Assembly (NCBI RefSeq): GCF_001028705.1
Contig: NZ_CP011771.1
Location: 124,001-188,000, forward strand
Direction: 5' to 3'
DNA from: Croceicoccus naphthovorans
GTDB taxonomy: Bacteria; Pseudomonadota; Alphaproteobacteria; Sphingomonadales; Sphingomonadaceae
Length of the DNA stretch: 64,000 bases
The notes below the pieces were generated by a model, which worked only from the letters and a program-made list of their open reading frames with translations, was not told where the DNA came from and ran no database searches. Every line of letters starts with the position of its first letter. Within the stretch, counting starts at the first letter, position 1. Positions 29,291 through 37,879 of this stretch are shown here, piece by piece. Made by a program: the position numbers and the translations under genes.

Positions 29291-30199
29291 TCACGCCAGT
29301 GCTGCGAAGAATTGCCCCATTAGGTCCGCTACCTGCCGTTGGCGCAGGATGCGCAGATCCTGGATCTCCTCGTTGTCGTCGACATCTGCGTCGTTGTCTT
29401 CGAAACGCGCAACTGCGACCGCCCCATCCCGGCGGTAAGACTGATCGGGATCCTCGTGGACGAAACGAGTCTTCAGCTTTGCGAGCGCCTCCTGCACGGC
29501 CTCCGCGTGCGGTCCCGCCAATGCATCCTTGAAGGCCAAGATCGCCGGGTCCAGTCCGCCGGGATAGTGTTCAAGGCAATAGACGAGATCGTGTGCGTCC
29601 TTGCGCGCGTTGCGGTGATCGAAGGCGAAGGCCTTGAGGCAGGTGAAGCTCACGATGTTTGCGTACCGAACCACTTCGGTGGCCAGCCCTCCGCCGTTCA
29701 GGAGTTCCGCGGTTAGTTCGGTCGTGTCGTGCAGGTCGAACACCATCGACGCGTGCGGGATATTGAGCGCGGAGACGTTGCCTTCGGTTGGGAGCACCTT
29801 GACCTTTCCTCCCCCGAGTTCGGGATGCTCGGCGAGAAATTCGAGGACCATCGTAGCGCCCGTTTCAAGACGCGCCTCCCAACGCCAGGAAACCTTCACC
29901 CCGTTCTCATTAGTCGCCCGATCAAAGCCCATCGCATGGAGGTTCTCTTCCAGCGTGCTGTAGGCCTCAGTGTCAATGAGGATTGCCACGTCGACGACGA
30001 CATCCACATCGCCCGTTCCGGCATGCTGGGGAACTTCCGGCGGTCGCGCGGCAACGAGGTAGCGCGGCGTCAGGCCGCCCACGAGGAATACGGTGTCCTT
30101 CCAGGGGCCGAAGCCGCGGAGGAGGGTCACGAGTACACGCTCGGCGGCTTCGGTGACTGCGCCATTGTATGCGTCAAAGGTCTTGGGTTTGGTCATCAT
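29291..30199 (-). CDS. AbiEii-like nucleotidyltransferase (putative toxin)
   Basis: A 302-residue protein that resembles the nucleotidyltransferase partner of AbiE-type systems. Motif I is FLVGGLTPRYLVAARPP followed by TGDVDVVVDVAIL, which provides the GG and the paired Asp residues (DVDVVVD). A third acidic motif may lie in TMVLEFLAEHP. The C-terminal half is helical, with HRNARKDAHDLVYCLEHYP. It overlaps the upstream partner by 4 bases (ATGA at 30196-30199), so the two are coupled with the antitoxin-like gene first. AbiEii toxins add nucleotides to tRNA or similar targets; the target here cannot be told from sequence. Confidence 0.78.
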   Translation of the reverse strand: MMTKPKTFDAYNGAVTEAAERVLVTLLRGFGPWKDTVFLVGGLTPRYLVAARPPEVPQHAGTGDVDVVVDVAILIDTEAYSTLEENLHAMGFDRATNENGVKVSWRWEARLETGATMVLEFLAEHPELGGGKVKVLPTEGNVSALNIPHASMVFDLHDTTELTAELLNGGGLATEVVRYANIVSFTCLKAFAFDHRNARKDAHDLVYCLEHYPGGLDPAILAFKDALAGPHAEAVQEALAKLKTRFVHEDPDQSYRRDGAVAVARFEDNDADVDDNEEIQDLRILRQRQVADLMGQFFAALA

Positions 30200-31281
30200 C
30201 CTGGCAGTCGTTCGGCGCGGAGGTGGTCGGCCAGTTCCCTGGCGCGACCGGACCCCTGCATAAGATCGAGATAGACCTGAACCGGCGGCGCATAAGCAAC
30301 GCCATCGATCCGTTCTCCCACAGCAATGTCGCGCTTGCCGGTATCTTCGATCACGCCGAGGTTCCATCCCTCCGACACGGGCCGGGCATCGAGACGCGCG
30401 AGAACTTCTCGGCGAAGTCGCCCACCCTGGATCCGGCACCTGACCTGCGAGATCGCTGAGAGATACGGCGCATAAGCCTGTGCGGCTGCCTCCGCCGTTA
30501 CCGCATATTGTGCGCCAAGGTCGCGACATGCTTCGTCGAGCCGACGCGCAATCTGGCCAGCATCCCCGCCCGGCACATAATAGCGCTCGATCCGTGGCGG
30601 CTTCTGATCGGCGATCAAGCGAACCCATTCATCGAGAACCGGGCCTCGTTCGCGCAGGCGGCGCAGCTTGGCTGGCCCCGCCCCCTCAACCTCGAGCCAG
30701 TCGCGCCGCTCCATCTCGGTCAGGGTCTCCGATGCGGTCGCTGGCGACACGCCCGTCTCTTCCGCCAGTTCCTTAACACTCACCCATCTGGGCGCGGTTC
30801 CGATGACCGCCTGCGCGACGCGAGCTCGTTGGCCCTGAAAGATTGAACCGAAGGCGCGTCCGGCCTTCTTGAGCAGTGGCCGTTCGATTAGCACATAGGC
30901 ACACGACGATGGGACGAAGAGCGAGCCACCGAGGTCGTAGTAGCCGACTTGTTCCTGCTGCAGGATTTCGCGCGCACCCTTCGAGATTGCGCCTGCAATC
31001 AGCATGGGAACCTTCTCACCGGTTTCATCCATCTGATTGAGAAAATCGCGAAGGCGCCAAACCTGCTGATGAACATCGCGGGGAAAGAGCTCGCGCTTGG
31101 CCTCGACGACCAGTTTGAACTGGTGGTGATTGATGTCCACATCGAGTATGCCATCAGGGGCATATCGGCCGCCGACGTGCCGTTCGGAGGCGCGCTGATA
31201 GACGGAAGCGCCAGGCAGTTCCGACAGGGCATGGGTTAGCTCATCGAGCAACTCTTCCTCTCTGATCTCAAAATTTCTCAT
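30196..31281 (-). CDS. AbiEi-like protein: nuclease-fold N-terminus plus winged-helix (putative antitoxin/regulator)
   Basis: A 361-residue protein. The first 130 residues contain DGILDVDINHHQFKLVVEAKRELF, a PD-(D/E)xK-like D...ExK arrangement with a following helix (VHQQVWRLRDFLNQ), suggesting a restriction-nuclease fold. A winged helix follows (WVSVKELAEETGVSPATASETLTEMERRDWLEVEG, about residues 165-200). The C-terminal third is like AbiEi antitoxin regions. It precedes the nucleotidyltransferase and overlaps it by 4 bases. Strong palindromes upstream (31312-31415) fit autorepression, which is known for AbiEi. It may be a type IV-like TA antitoxin or a defence effector; the nuclease-like part could be active. 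Confidence 0.75.
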   Translation of the reverse strand: MRNFEIREEELLDELTHALSELPGASVYQRASERHVGGRYAPDGILDVDINHHQFKLVVEAKRELFPRDVHQQVWRLRDFLNQMDETGEKVPMLIAGAISKGAREILQQEQVGYYDLGGSLFVPSSCAYVLIERPLLKKAGRAFGSIFQGQRARVAQAVIGTAPRWVSVKELAEETGVSPATASETLTEMERRDWLEVEGAGPAKLRRLRERGPVLDEWVRLIADQKPPRIERYYVPGGDAGQIARRLDEACRDLGAQYAVTAEAAAQAYAPYLSAISQVRCRIQGGRLRREVLARLDARPVSEGWNLGVIEDTGKRDIAVGERIDGVAYAPPVQVYLDLMQGSGRARELADHLRAERLPG

Positions 31282-31311
31282 ATTTTCCTGGCAGTGAATA
31301 AGGCATCTTTA

Positions 31312-31352
31312 GCGAATATTCGCGCCATATGCAATATTTGCTGTGCAGCAAA
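31312..31352. promoter_or_regulatory. Two palindromes upstream of the AbiE-like operon
   Basis: GCGAATATTCGC at 31312-31323 is a perfect 12-bp palindrome. TTTGCTG/CAGCAAA at 31337-31352 is an inverted repeat with a 2-base centre. They lie 31-71 bases upstream of the ATG at 31281, where an autoregulatory operator is expected. Confidence 0.6.
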
Positions 31353-31374
31353 TTTCGAAAGAGGCCATTCGCCA

Positions 31375-31415
31375 GCCCCATGAGGCATAAGTCCGAAATT
31401 TATGCCTCATGGGGC
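31375..31415. terminator. 16-bp perfect hairpin between the AbiE-like operon and the ParB-like gene
   Basis: Stem halves at 31375-31390 and 31400-31415 (GCCCCATGAGGCATAA and its complement) are separated by 9 bases. It is long enough to insulate the two divergent units or to be a recombination relic. No T-run is present. Confidence 0.55.
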
Positions 31416-31475
31416 CGAGCGGACCGCCTCGGGACGCGCGGTCGTGCCCAGGAGTTCGGGCAACCCTGAAACCGT

Positions 31476-31542
31476 GAGGGGAGGGGGGCTGGAAGGGGTG
31501 AGCCGAAGGGCTCGGCCAAATCCGGCCTTCAGGAGCACTCCC
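31476..31542 (+). promoter_or_regulatory. Purine-rich leader with hairpins before the ParB-like gene
   Basis: The tract GAGGGGAGGGGGGCTGGAAG (31476-31495) is followed by the hairpins GAGCCgaaGGGCTC and GGCCaaatccGGCC, then AGGAG, before the ATG at 31543. Confidence 0.6.
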
Positions 31543-33597
31543 ATGAACGACATCGAGTTGATCCCGCTCGGCAAGCTACGCCTGTCCGAAGCCAACGTCC
31601 GCAAGAATGACAGCAACCTCTTCATCGAGGAACTCGCCGCCAATATCGAGGCCAAGGGCCTCCTCCAGAACCTGATCGTGGTGCCCGCCAAGAAGCGCGG
31701 CATGTTCGACGTGACTGCGGGCGGCCGTCGCCTCCGCGCCCTCAACTTCCTTCTGGCGGCGGGCAAGCTTCCCAAGGACCACCCCGTCGCCTGCCGGGTG
31801 CTCGACATCGATGCCGCCGAGCAGTCCGAGCTCTCGCTGATCGAGAACGTCATCCGGCTCGATATGACGCCGACCGACGAGATCCGGGCCTACAAGCACT
31901 TCGTCAACGAGGGCAGTGACCTCGATGCGATCGCCAAGCGGTTCGGTCGCACCCGCCGGTTCATCGAAGGCCGCCTGCGGCTTGCTGACCTCGCCGATCC
32001 GATCTTCGCCGCGCTCGAAGAAGGCAAAATCACCCTCGACGTCGCCAAGGCCTATGCGACGACGCCAAACCACGACCGCCAGATGATGGTCTGGAACGAG
32101 CTGTCGAACAGCTGGCAGGGCAATAACCCGGACTCGATCCGCCGCATGGTCACGCACAGCGCGATCCGCTCGTCCTCACCCATGGCCAAGCTCGCGAGCG
32201 AAGCCGACTACCTCGCCGCCGGCGGCAAGATCGAACGCGACCTCTTCACCGAGGACGGCGGCGAGACCTGGATCGATGCCGAGATCGCCCAGCGCATTGC
32301 CGGTGAGAAGCTCCAGGCCTTTGCGGCCGAGGTCGCCCAAACCTCCGGCTATGCTTGGGTGCGCCCGATCCTCGAAACCCGCGTCACCTACAACGCAACC
32401 GAAGACCTCCACCAGGTCCATCTCGAACCCGCGCCGCTCACGGACGAGGAACAGGTCGAGGCCGACAAGCTGCTCGAGACGATCTCGGCGCTGGAAGCCG
32501 AAAGCGAGACGCTCGACGAGGACGACGAGGCTGCCGCCGCCGAGTTCCAGAGCCGCTGGGATGCCGCGAGCAGCGCTTACGACGCGCTCCACGACAAGCC
32601 CCCGGTGATCCCCGAGGAGATGAAGGCCAATGTCGGCTGCTTCGTAATCATCGGCGCCGACGGTCAGCCCACGGTCGCGAGCGGCCTCTATAGCGACAAG
32701 CCGCTCGAGCGCCGCAAGGCACGCGGTGGCGACGCGGGCGAGGGCGCCAGTGGGAATGCAGGGCAGGGCGGTAGTGCCTCTTCCGCACCCAAGCCGCTCT
32801 CGCAGAAGCTGGTCGAGGAACTCGCCGTCCAGCGCCGCGATATTCTCGCGATCAACCTCGCCTCGAACCCGGCGATCGCGCTCGACTACCTGATCTTCGC
32901 CATCGCCGACTCCCGTGCGCTCTACAGCGCGCAGGCGCTCGGAACGACGCTCCGCGCCCCGTCGCCCTCGCTCTACCTCGCCAATTACCCTGAAAGCCCG
33001 GCGCATACGCTGATGGCCGACATGCGAGAGACGCTGGACCTGTCATGGACCGAGCATCGCCGCACGGTCGACCGGTTCTCCGCATTCAGCGCGCTCGACG
33101 ACGATGCCAAGGCAAGCTGGCTCGCCTGGTGCATGGCGAAGACCCTCGAGGCCAGCATGGGGATCGACAAGAAGGCGGGCCAGTCCGGCCCTGAGCCGAT
33201 CGACCTTCACGACCATCTCGCCGCCCTGATGGGGATCAACGTCGCCAGCCACTGGCGGCCGACCTCGGCCAACTACTTCGACCGCGTCAGCAAGCAGGCG
33301 CTGCTCGCCCACGTCAGTGAAGTTGGCGGCCCTACCATGGCGGCAAGCTTCATGGGCTCGAAGAAGGGCGACCTCTCGGCCTCCTGCGAGAAGCTGTTCG
33401 CTGGCGAGACCATCGTCGCGCCTGAGGTCAAGGAAGCTGCACTCGCCTGGGTGCCCGAGGCCATGCGCTTCAGGGTGCTCGCCGCGAGCGAGCCCGATGA
33501 GGGAGCGCCGGTCGAGCACGAGCCGGGCAGCGATGCGGGCGATCTCGAACCTGCCGAAGAGCAGGACGCCCACGCCGGCGAGACCGTCGACGCCTGA
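31543..33597 (+). CDS. Large ParB/RepB/Spo0J-family protein
   Basis: A 684-residue ParB-superfamily protein, about twice the size of the true partition ParB at 14582. It has an N-terminal ParB domain (IPLGKLRLSEANVRKND, then GLLQNLIVV and TAGGRRLRALNFLL with the GxRR box, and LSLIENVIRLDMTPTDEI). A KorB-like HTH follows (DAIAKRFGRTRRFIEGRLRLADL). The remaining 450 residues are acidic and Ala-rich with coiled-coil-like parts near residues 300-350 and an acidic C-terminus. It starts at the ATG with AGGAG upstream. It heads a block of conserved plasmid genes and more likely acts in DNA processing or regulation than in segregation, since no parS copies lie near it. Confidence 0.85.
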   Translation: MNDIELIPLGKLRLSEANVRKNDSNLFIEELAANIEAKGLLQNLIVVPAKKRGMFDVTAGGRRLRALNFLLAAGKLPKDHPVACRVLDIDAAEQSELSLIENVIRLDMTPTDEIRAYKHFVNEGSDLDAIAKRFGRTRRFIEGRLRLADLADPIFAALEEGKITLDVAKAYATTPNHDRQMMVWNELSNSWQGNNPDSIRRMVTHSAIRSSSPMAKLASEADYLAAGGKIERDLFTEDGGETWIDAEIAQRIAGEKLQAFAAEVAQTSGYAWVRPILETRVTYNATEDLHQVHLEPAPLTDEEQVEADKLLETISALEAESETLDEDDEAAAAEFQSRWDAASSAYDALHDKPPVIPEEMKANVGCFVIIGADGQPTVASGLYSDKPLERRKARGGDAGEGASGNAGQGGSASSAPKPLSQKLVEELAVQRRDILAINLASNPAIALDYLIFAIADSRALYSAQALGTTLRAPSPSLYLANYPESPAHTLMADMRETLDLSWTEHRRTVDRFSAFSALDDDAKASWLAWCMAKTLEASMGIDKKAGQSGPEPIDLHDHLAALMGINVASHWRPTSANYFDRVSKQALLAHVSEVGGPTMAASFMGSKKGDLSASCEKLFAGETIVAPEVKEAALAWVPEAMRFRVLAASEPDEGAPVEHEPGSDAGDLEPAEEQDAHAGETVDA

Positions 33598-33609
33598 CCC
33601 AGCCTTGTC

Positions 33610-33652
33610 GGCACGCTGCCCGCGCATCCCTTGCGCCCTGCGGCAGCGTGCC
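33610..33652 (+). promoter_or_regulatory. Strong hairpin in the leader of the GHKL ATPase gene
   Basis: GGCACGCTGCC (33610-33620) pairs perfectly with GGCAGCGTGCC (33642-33652), 11 bp with a 21-base loop, between the ParB-like stop and the next ATG. It may be an attenuator or a processing site. Confidence 0.55.
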
Positions 33653-33674
33653 GGTCCATCCAGGAACCACCTCC

Positions 33675-35339
33675 ATGACCATGATCACCAAGCTGCGCGC
33701 CCGGGTTTCCCCCGAGGCGATCTCAAAGGTTACCCGCATCTTCAACGGGACCCTCGACGACATCTTCAACGAGCTCTTCCAGAATGCTCGCCGCGCGGGC
33801 GCTGGCCACATCACCGTCACCGCCGAGCACATGGCGGAGGCCTGTCTCATCACGGTGAGCGATGACGGTGCCGGGATCGCCGACCCGGTCGACCTTCTCT
33901 CGCTCGGACAATCCGACTGGTCCGAGGAGTGCCGTACCCGCGAGGACCCGGCGGGCATGGGGTTCTTCAGCCTCGCGGGCCTCGACACCGTGGTCAGTTC
34001 GCGGAGCGCGGGCGGCGCGTTCTCGCTGGCGATTGCGGGCGATGCCTGGACGGGCGAGGCCGGCATCGATGTGCTGCCCTTCGACGGGCCACGCGGCACG
34101 GCAATCGCCTTCCGGTTCGATCCGCAGCCTGACGGCAAGCTCGAACGCTGCGTCGAGGCGGCGGCGCGGTTCTTGGCCGTCCCAGTCAGCTACAACGGCA
34201 AGGATCTCGCGCGGGCCGATTTCCTCGCCGATGCGCACAAGGTCATCGAGCGGGCCGGCTTCCGCATCGGCGTGTTCCGTGACCGGCATTCACCGCATAT
34301 CGCGACGCTCAATTTCCATGGGCTTACCCTCAAACACGCCTTCCCGGTCGTGAAGGAAGTCCACCACACCCAGTGGTCCGTGCAGGTCGATGTCGTCGAC
34401 GCGCCTGATCTCATCCTGGTGCTGCCCGCCCGCAAGGAAATCTACCGCAACGCCGCGCTCGTCCGGCTCGTGGCGCTGTGCCGCGAGGCGATCTTTTCGG
34501 TCATCCGCGAGGAGCCGTTCCACCGGCTGAGCTTCGAGAACTGGCTCGAAGCAAGCTTGTATCACGACGACTTCCCGCAGGCAGCGCGGCAATTGCCGCT
34601 GTGGTACCCGACGCTGGCCCGCGATAATTACCGTGAGGTGCCGCGCTTTGCCGACCTCGAGCCGGGGGCAGCGATCTACGATGACACCGACTCCTTCGAC
34701 GCCGTCACCTTCGGCCGCGCCTTGCGGCGCTCGAACGGCGGCGAGATGCATCGTCTGGGCGGCCCGGATCCGCGCGCCTTCTACGAGCCGATCACCAATT
34801 TCATCGGCTATCCCTGGTACGATGCCCTCCCGGCCTACGTCCGCACCGGCGAGCGTTTCACCTTCGATGGCGGCAAGCCGACCGATGAAGAGGGTGCCGT
34901 CACCCTGCGCCCCGACGCGATCACGATCGAACTCACCGACCAGCACGACCGGCGCCTCGATCTCGAGACCGACTTCGCGATCCTGGAAGATGCCGACTCC
35001 TGGGGCGACCCCGACTGCGCGCGCATTGCACTGACCCGGACCACCGCGCTCGGGCCCGATGATCTCACCGACCTCATCATCGATGCGGTGTTCAGCCCTT
35101 CGGACGATTCCGATGCCGACAGTTACGACACCCAGGAGACCCGTTTCCGTCACGATGCGGCGGTGCGCGCCCACGCCATCCTCGAAGGCGAGGACGCGGC
35201 GATCCTTGCCGGCATCCGCATGGCCTTCGCTGACCGGGTCGCCTGGCGCATCCCGCGCGGGCGTACGCTACGCCTCTCCTGGTCGAGCGCGGCTTCCGAC
35301 ATCTCGCTCGATCCTGCCCAGGAGGGTTCGGCGCAATGA
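33675..35339 (+). CDS. GHKL (HSP90-like) ATPase-fold protein
   Basis: A 554-residue protein with an N-terminal GHKL ATP-binding fold. The N box is DIFNELFQNARRAGAGHITV (about residues 30-50), the G1 box is VSDDGAGIAD (about 65), and the G2 region is EDPAGMGFFSLAGLDTVVS (about 95). The rest (about 200-554) has no recognisable domain. It resembles HSP90/MutL/DNA gyrase ATPases rather than histidine kinases, because no dimerisation-phosphoacceptor helix is present. It lies between the ParB-like gene and ardC, which its stop codon overlaps (ATGA at 35336), suggesting co-expression during plasmid establishment. Substrate unknown. Confidence 0.8.
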   Translation: MTMITKLRARVSPEAISKVTRIFNGTLDDIFNELFQNARRAGAGHITVTAEHMAEACLITVSDDGAGIADPVDLLSLGQSDWSEECRTREDPAGMGFFSLAGLDTVVSSRSAGGAFSLAIAGDAWTGEAGIDVLPFDGPRGTAIAFRFDPQPDGKLERCVEAAARFLAVPVSYNGKDLARADFLADAHKVIERAGFRIGVFRDRHSPHIATLNFHGLTLKHAFPVVKEVHHTQWSVQVDVVDAPDLILVLPARKEIYRNAALVRLVALCREAIFSVIREEPFHRLSFENWLEASLYHDDFPQAARQLPLWYPTLARDNYREVPRFADLEPGAAIYDDTDSFDAVTFGRALRRSNGGEMHRLGGPDPRAFYEPITNFIGYPWYDALPAYVRTGERFTFDGGKPTDEEGAVTLRPDAITIELTDQHDRRLDLETDFAILEDADSWGDPDCARIALTRTTALGPDDLTDLIIDAVFSPSDDSDADSYDTQETRFRHDAAVRAHAILEGEDAAILAGIRMAFADRVAWRIPRGRTLRLSWSSAASDISLDPAQEGSAQ

Positions 35340-36247
35340 CCCGTCACCCGAAACCAGACGTCGCAAAGGTCATCACCGACCTGATCCTTGAAAAGATCGC
35401 CGCCGGCACGGCCCCGTGGCTCAAGCCCTGGACCTCGACCAGCACGCGGCCGCTCCGCCACAACGGGGTTCCCTATTCGGGGATCAATACCTTCTTCCTC
35501 TGGGCGGTGGCCGAGAGCCGGGGCTAAGCCAGCCCCTACTGGATGACCTTCCGCCAGGCGCTCGAACTCGGCGCCCAGGTCCGCAAGGGCGAGAGCGGCT
35601 CGTTCAGCGTGTTCTACTCCTCTGCGCGCAAGACCGACACCGATCGCGAGACCGGTGAGACGACCGAGAAGACCATCCGGTTCATGAAGTGGAACCACGT
35701 GTTCAACGCTTCGCAGATCGAGGGGCTGCCGGCGCACTACTACCCCGAGCCGCCCGATCCCAAGACGATTGGCGAACTCTCGGCCGGGGTGCAGGCCTTT
35801 CTCGACGCGATCCCGATCCGTGTCGTCCACGGCGGCGACAGCGCGCATTACGCGCCGAGCACCGACACGGTCACCTTGCCGTCGCCAAACGCGTTCCACT
35901 CGATCGAGGCGTATTTCTCGATCCGCTGCCACGAACTCGGGCACGCTACAGGGTCGGCCAAGCGGCTCAATCGCCAGTTCGGCAAGCGCTTCGGTGACGA
36001 CGCCTATGCGTTCGAGGAAATTGTCGCGTCGCTCTGCCAAGCCACCCTCTGCGCCGAGTACGGCCTACCCAACGAACTCCACGACAGCCACGCCTCCTAC
36101 ATCCACCACTGGATGAAGATCCTGCGCGGCGACAAGACCGCGATTCTCCATGCGGCGGCCAAAGCCGAGCAAGCAGTAAAGTGGCTGCGCCAGTTCGATC
36201 CGGCGCTCGGCTCGACCTTGCCGGACGACCTCAAGGAGGCGGCCTGA
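35336..36247 (+). pseudogene. ardC: ArdC-type antirestriction protein with in-frame TAA
   Basis: Reading through a TAA at 35525-35527 gives a 303-residue ArdC family protein. The N-terminal ssDNA-binding domain (PDVAKVITDLILEKIAAGTAPWLKPW, then RPLRHNGVPYSGINTFFLW) precedes the stop at ESRG-stop-ASPYWMTFRQA, where a Tyr (TAC or TAT) is the likely ancestral codon. The C-terminal zinc metallopeptidase-like domain has HELGHATGSAKRL (HExxH) and a later EEIVASLCQATLCAEYG. ArdC protects incoming plasmid DNA from host restriction. As it stands, the gene would give a 63-residue fragment and perhaps a 234-residue peptidase domain restarted at the ATG at 35543. The start overlaps the preceding gene. 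Confidence 0.88.
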
Positions 36248-36292
36248 CGGCGGCCGGAAAGCCGAGACACTGCGGCCGCTCGCAAGGCGAGC

Positions 36293-36349
36293 GGGAAGGG
36301 GAGGGGGTGGGAGCCCGATGCGCCAGGGGCGCAAAGGGAGACTTCACCG
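36293..36349 (+). promoter_or_regulatory. Purine-rich leader with hairpin
   Basis: GGGAAGGGGAGGGGGTGGGAG (36293-36313) is followed by the hairpin TGCGCCaggGGCGCA and GGGAG before the ATG at 36350. Confidence 0.55.
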
Positions 36350-37006
36350 ATGAACTATGATCTCGATTTCCGCTATCGCCGTGCCCTGCAGCCCGACGCG
36401 CTGGCGACCATTGCTACTGCCACCCAGGCCGTCGTCGATGCAATGCAGGACGCCCGCAACGCCGGGATCGACCCGGCTCGCGATCCCGCGACCATCCTGC
36501 TCGCGCGCCACGTCGGACGCATCGCACTCGGCCATGCGCCCGACGAAACCTTTGCCGAAGACCTGCCGCTGCGCCGGCAGTGCCTCGCCAAAATCGACGA
36601 GCTGAAGTCCAAGCCCGCGCTTGTCGCGCTGGCCCGCCGCGGCATCGGCTACGATCCTGAAGCCAAGCGCGCCTTCCACCGCGAGGCCCGCTCGGCGCTG
36701 CGGGTCGCGGCGCGCCATCTCGGGCTCGAACCTGACCAGTACGATCTGCGCAGCAACTTTGCGGGGCCTGCGGTCTCGGGCGAGATCACGCTCCACGGCG
36801 ACGAGATCTATGTCCAGGTCTCGATCCCCTGCATCCGTCCGGGCCGCGAGGTCATGTTCCGCCGCTGCAAGGGCCGCCAGGACTACCTCGGCGATCGCAA
36901 TCACTTCTGCGACATCGCCGTCCTTGCAGCGCCGCAGAGCTTCCGCGCCCTCGTCGTCCGCGAGACCGGCCTTTCCATCAACCCGCGCCAACAGGCGCTC
37001 GTCTAG
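36350..37006 (+). CDS. Conserved plasmid protein of unknown function (218 aa)
   Basis: It starts MNYDLDFRYRRALQPDALAT. The N-terminal half is helical, with LLARHVGRIALGHAPDETFAEDLPLRRQCLAKI. The C-terminal half is beta-rich (SGEITLHGDEIYVQVSIPC, then VMFRRCKGRQDYLGDRNHF). The Cys and His in FRRCKGRQDYLGDRNHFCD could bind metal, but that is a guess. It lies 11 bases before the next gene. I recognise no family. Confidence 0.75.
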   Translation: MNYDLDFRYRRALQPDALATIATATQAVVDAMQDARNAGIDPARDPATILLARHVGRIALGHAPDETFAEDLPLRRQCLAKIDELKSKPALVALARRGIGYDPEAKRAFHREARSALRVAARHLGLEPDQYDLRSNFAGPAVSGEITLHGDEIYVQVSIPCIRPGREVMFRRCKGRQDYLGDRNHFCDIAVLAAPQSFRALVVRETGLSINPRQQALV

Positions 37007-37017
37007 GAGACAAGCCC

Positions 37018-37623
37018 ATGGGTTGGCTGTTCATGTCACGCGGCGGCATGGCCCCGTTTGCCACGCCGAAGGCCTATCTCGACAACCAGTGCACCTATCC
37101 GCCCGACCCTGAGAAGGGCCGGGCGACGGGGCTGCGCGTTCTCAAATCGACCGTCCGTTCGGGCGCCTACTACGCCGCCTGCCAGAGCTACGATGTCGAG
37201 GGCCCGCGCGAGACATTCGCGATCATCTGCCTCGTCAAATGGAACCCCGGCACGCGCAGTGGCGAGGAGTTCGGGTATAAGGACATGAGCGAAACGATGG
37301 GGCCGTACAATTACGACTGCCCGGGCTCGATCCTCGACCTCCTCGGGCCACCCGGCAACGAATACGCCGCGCAGTGGCGCGAGCACTGCCGCCAGCGCCT
37401 TGCCCTGACCACGCGCCGCAAGCCGGCGCCGGGCGACATGCTGGTGCTGGCCGAGCCGCTGACCTTCACCGACGGGCAAAGCGAGCGCAGCTTTCGGGTG
37501 GTCCTGTCGGGCAGGAAGACGATATTGCGCCGGGTCAGCGACGGGGTCGGGGTGAAAATCAGCAAGCTGATGAGCCGGGCCTGGACGATCGTGCCGCCGC
37601 CCGCGGCTCCGTCCACATCGTGA
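37018..37623 (+). CDS. Conserved plasmid protein of unknown function (201 aa)
   Basis: It begins MGWLFMSRGGMAPFATPKAYLDNQ and has the core segment AYYAACQSYDVEGPRETFAIICLVKW, followed by FGYKDMSETMGPYNYDCPGSILDLL. It resembles a family often seen on sphingomonad and rhizobial plasmids with a conserved MGWLFM start, but I cannot name a function. It probably belongs to one transcription unit with the neighbours on either side. Confidence 0.75.
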   Translation: MGWLFMSRGGMAPFATPKAYLDNQCTYPPDPEKGRATGLRVLKSTVRSGAYYAACQSYDVEGPRETFAIICLVKWNPGTRSGEEFGYKDMSETMGPYNYDCPGSILDLLGPPGNEYAAQWREHCRQRLALTTRRKPAPGDMLVLAEPLTFTDGQSERSFRVVLSGRKTILRRVSDGVGVKISKLMSRAWTIVPPPAAPSTS

Positions 37624-37645
37624 CCCGGAACCCAAGCGAGTAGCC

Positions 37646-37879
37646 ATGACCGATTCCGCCCCACCGCAGCGCTCGTCCAAGCGGGCGCGCCTGTGCAGCA
37701 TCGAGAACGCCAACCGGATCGCGACCCGGGTTGCCGAGCACGTCCAGGGCGACACCGCCGTGGTCAAGACCGGCAATCCCCTGCAGCCGTTCCGCGTGGT
37801 CCTGGCAAGCAAGGCGGCGCCGGGGCGCACTGTCTCGCGGGTCGTCACTTGCAACGACGACGAGCCCGATGATCAGTAG
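37646..37879 (+). CDS. Small conserved hypothetical protein (77 aa)
   Basis: Starts MTDSAPPQRSSKRARLC and ends VVTCNDDEPDDQ. The central part RIATRVAEHVQGDTAVVKTGNPLQPFRVVL looks structured. It follows the previous gene by 22 bases. The last 7 bases overlap the convergent gene at 37873. Function unknown. Confidence 0.6.
   Translation: MTDSAPPQRSSKRARLCSIENANRIATRVAEHVQGDTAVVKTGNPLQPFRVVLASKAAPGRTVSRVVTCNDDEPDDQ

Noticed and set aside
31375..31415. Insertion-sequence end
   Set aside because: A 16-bp perfect hairpin but no matching copy or transposase nearby; a hairpin or insulator is the simpler reading.
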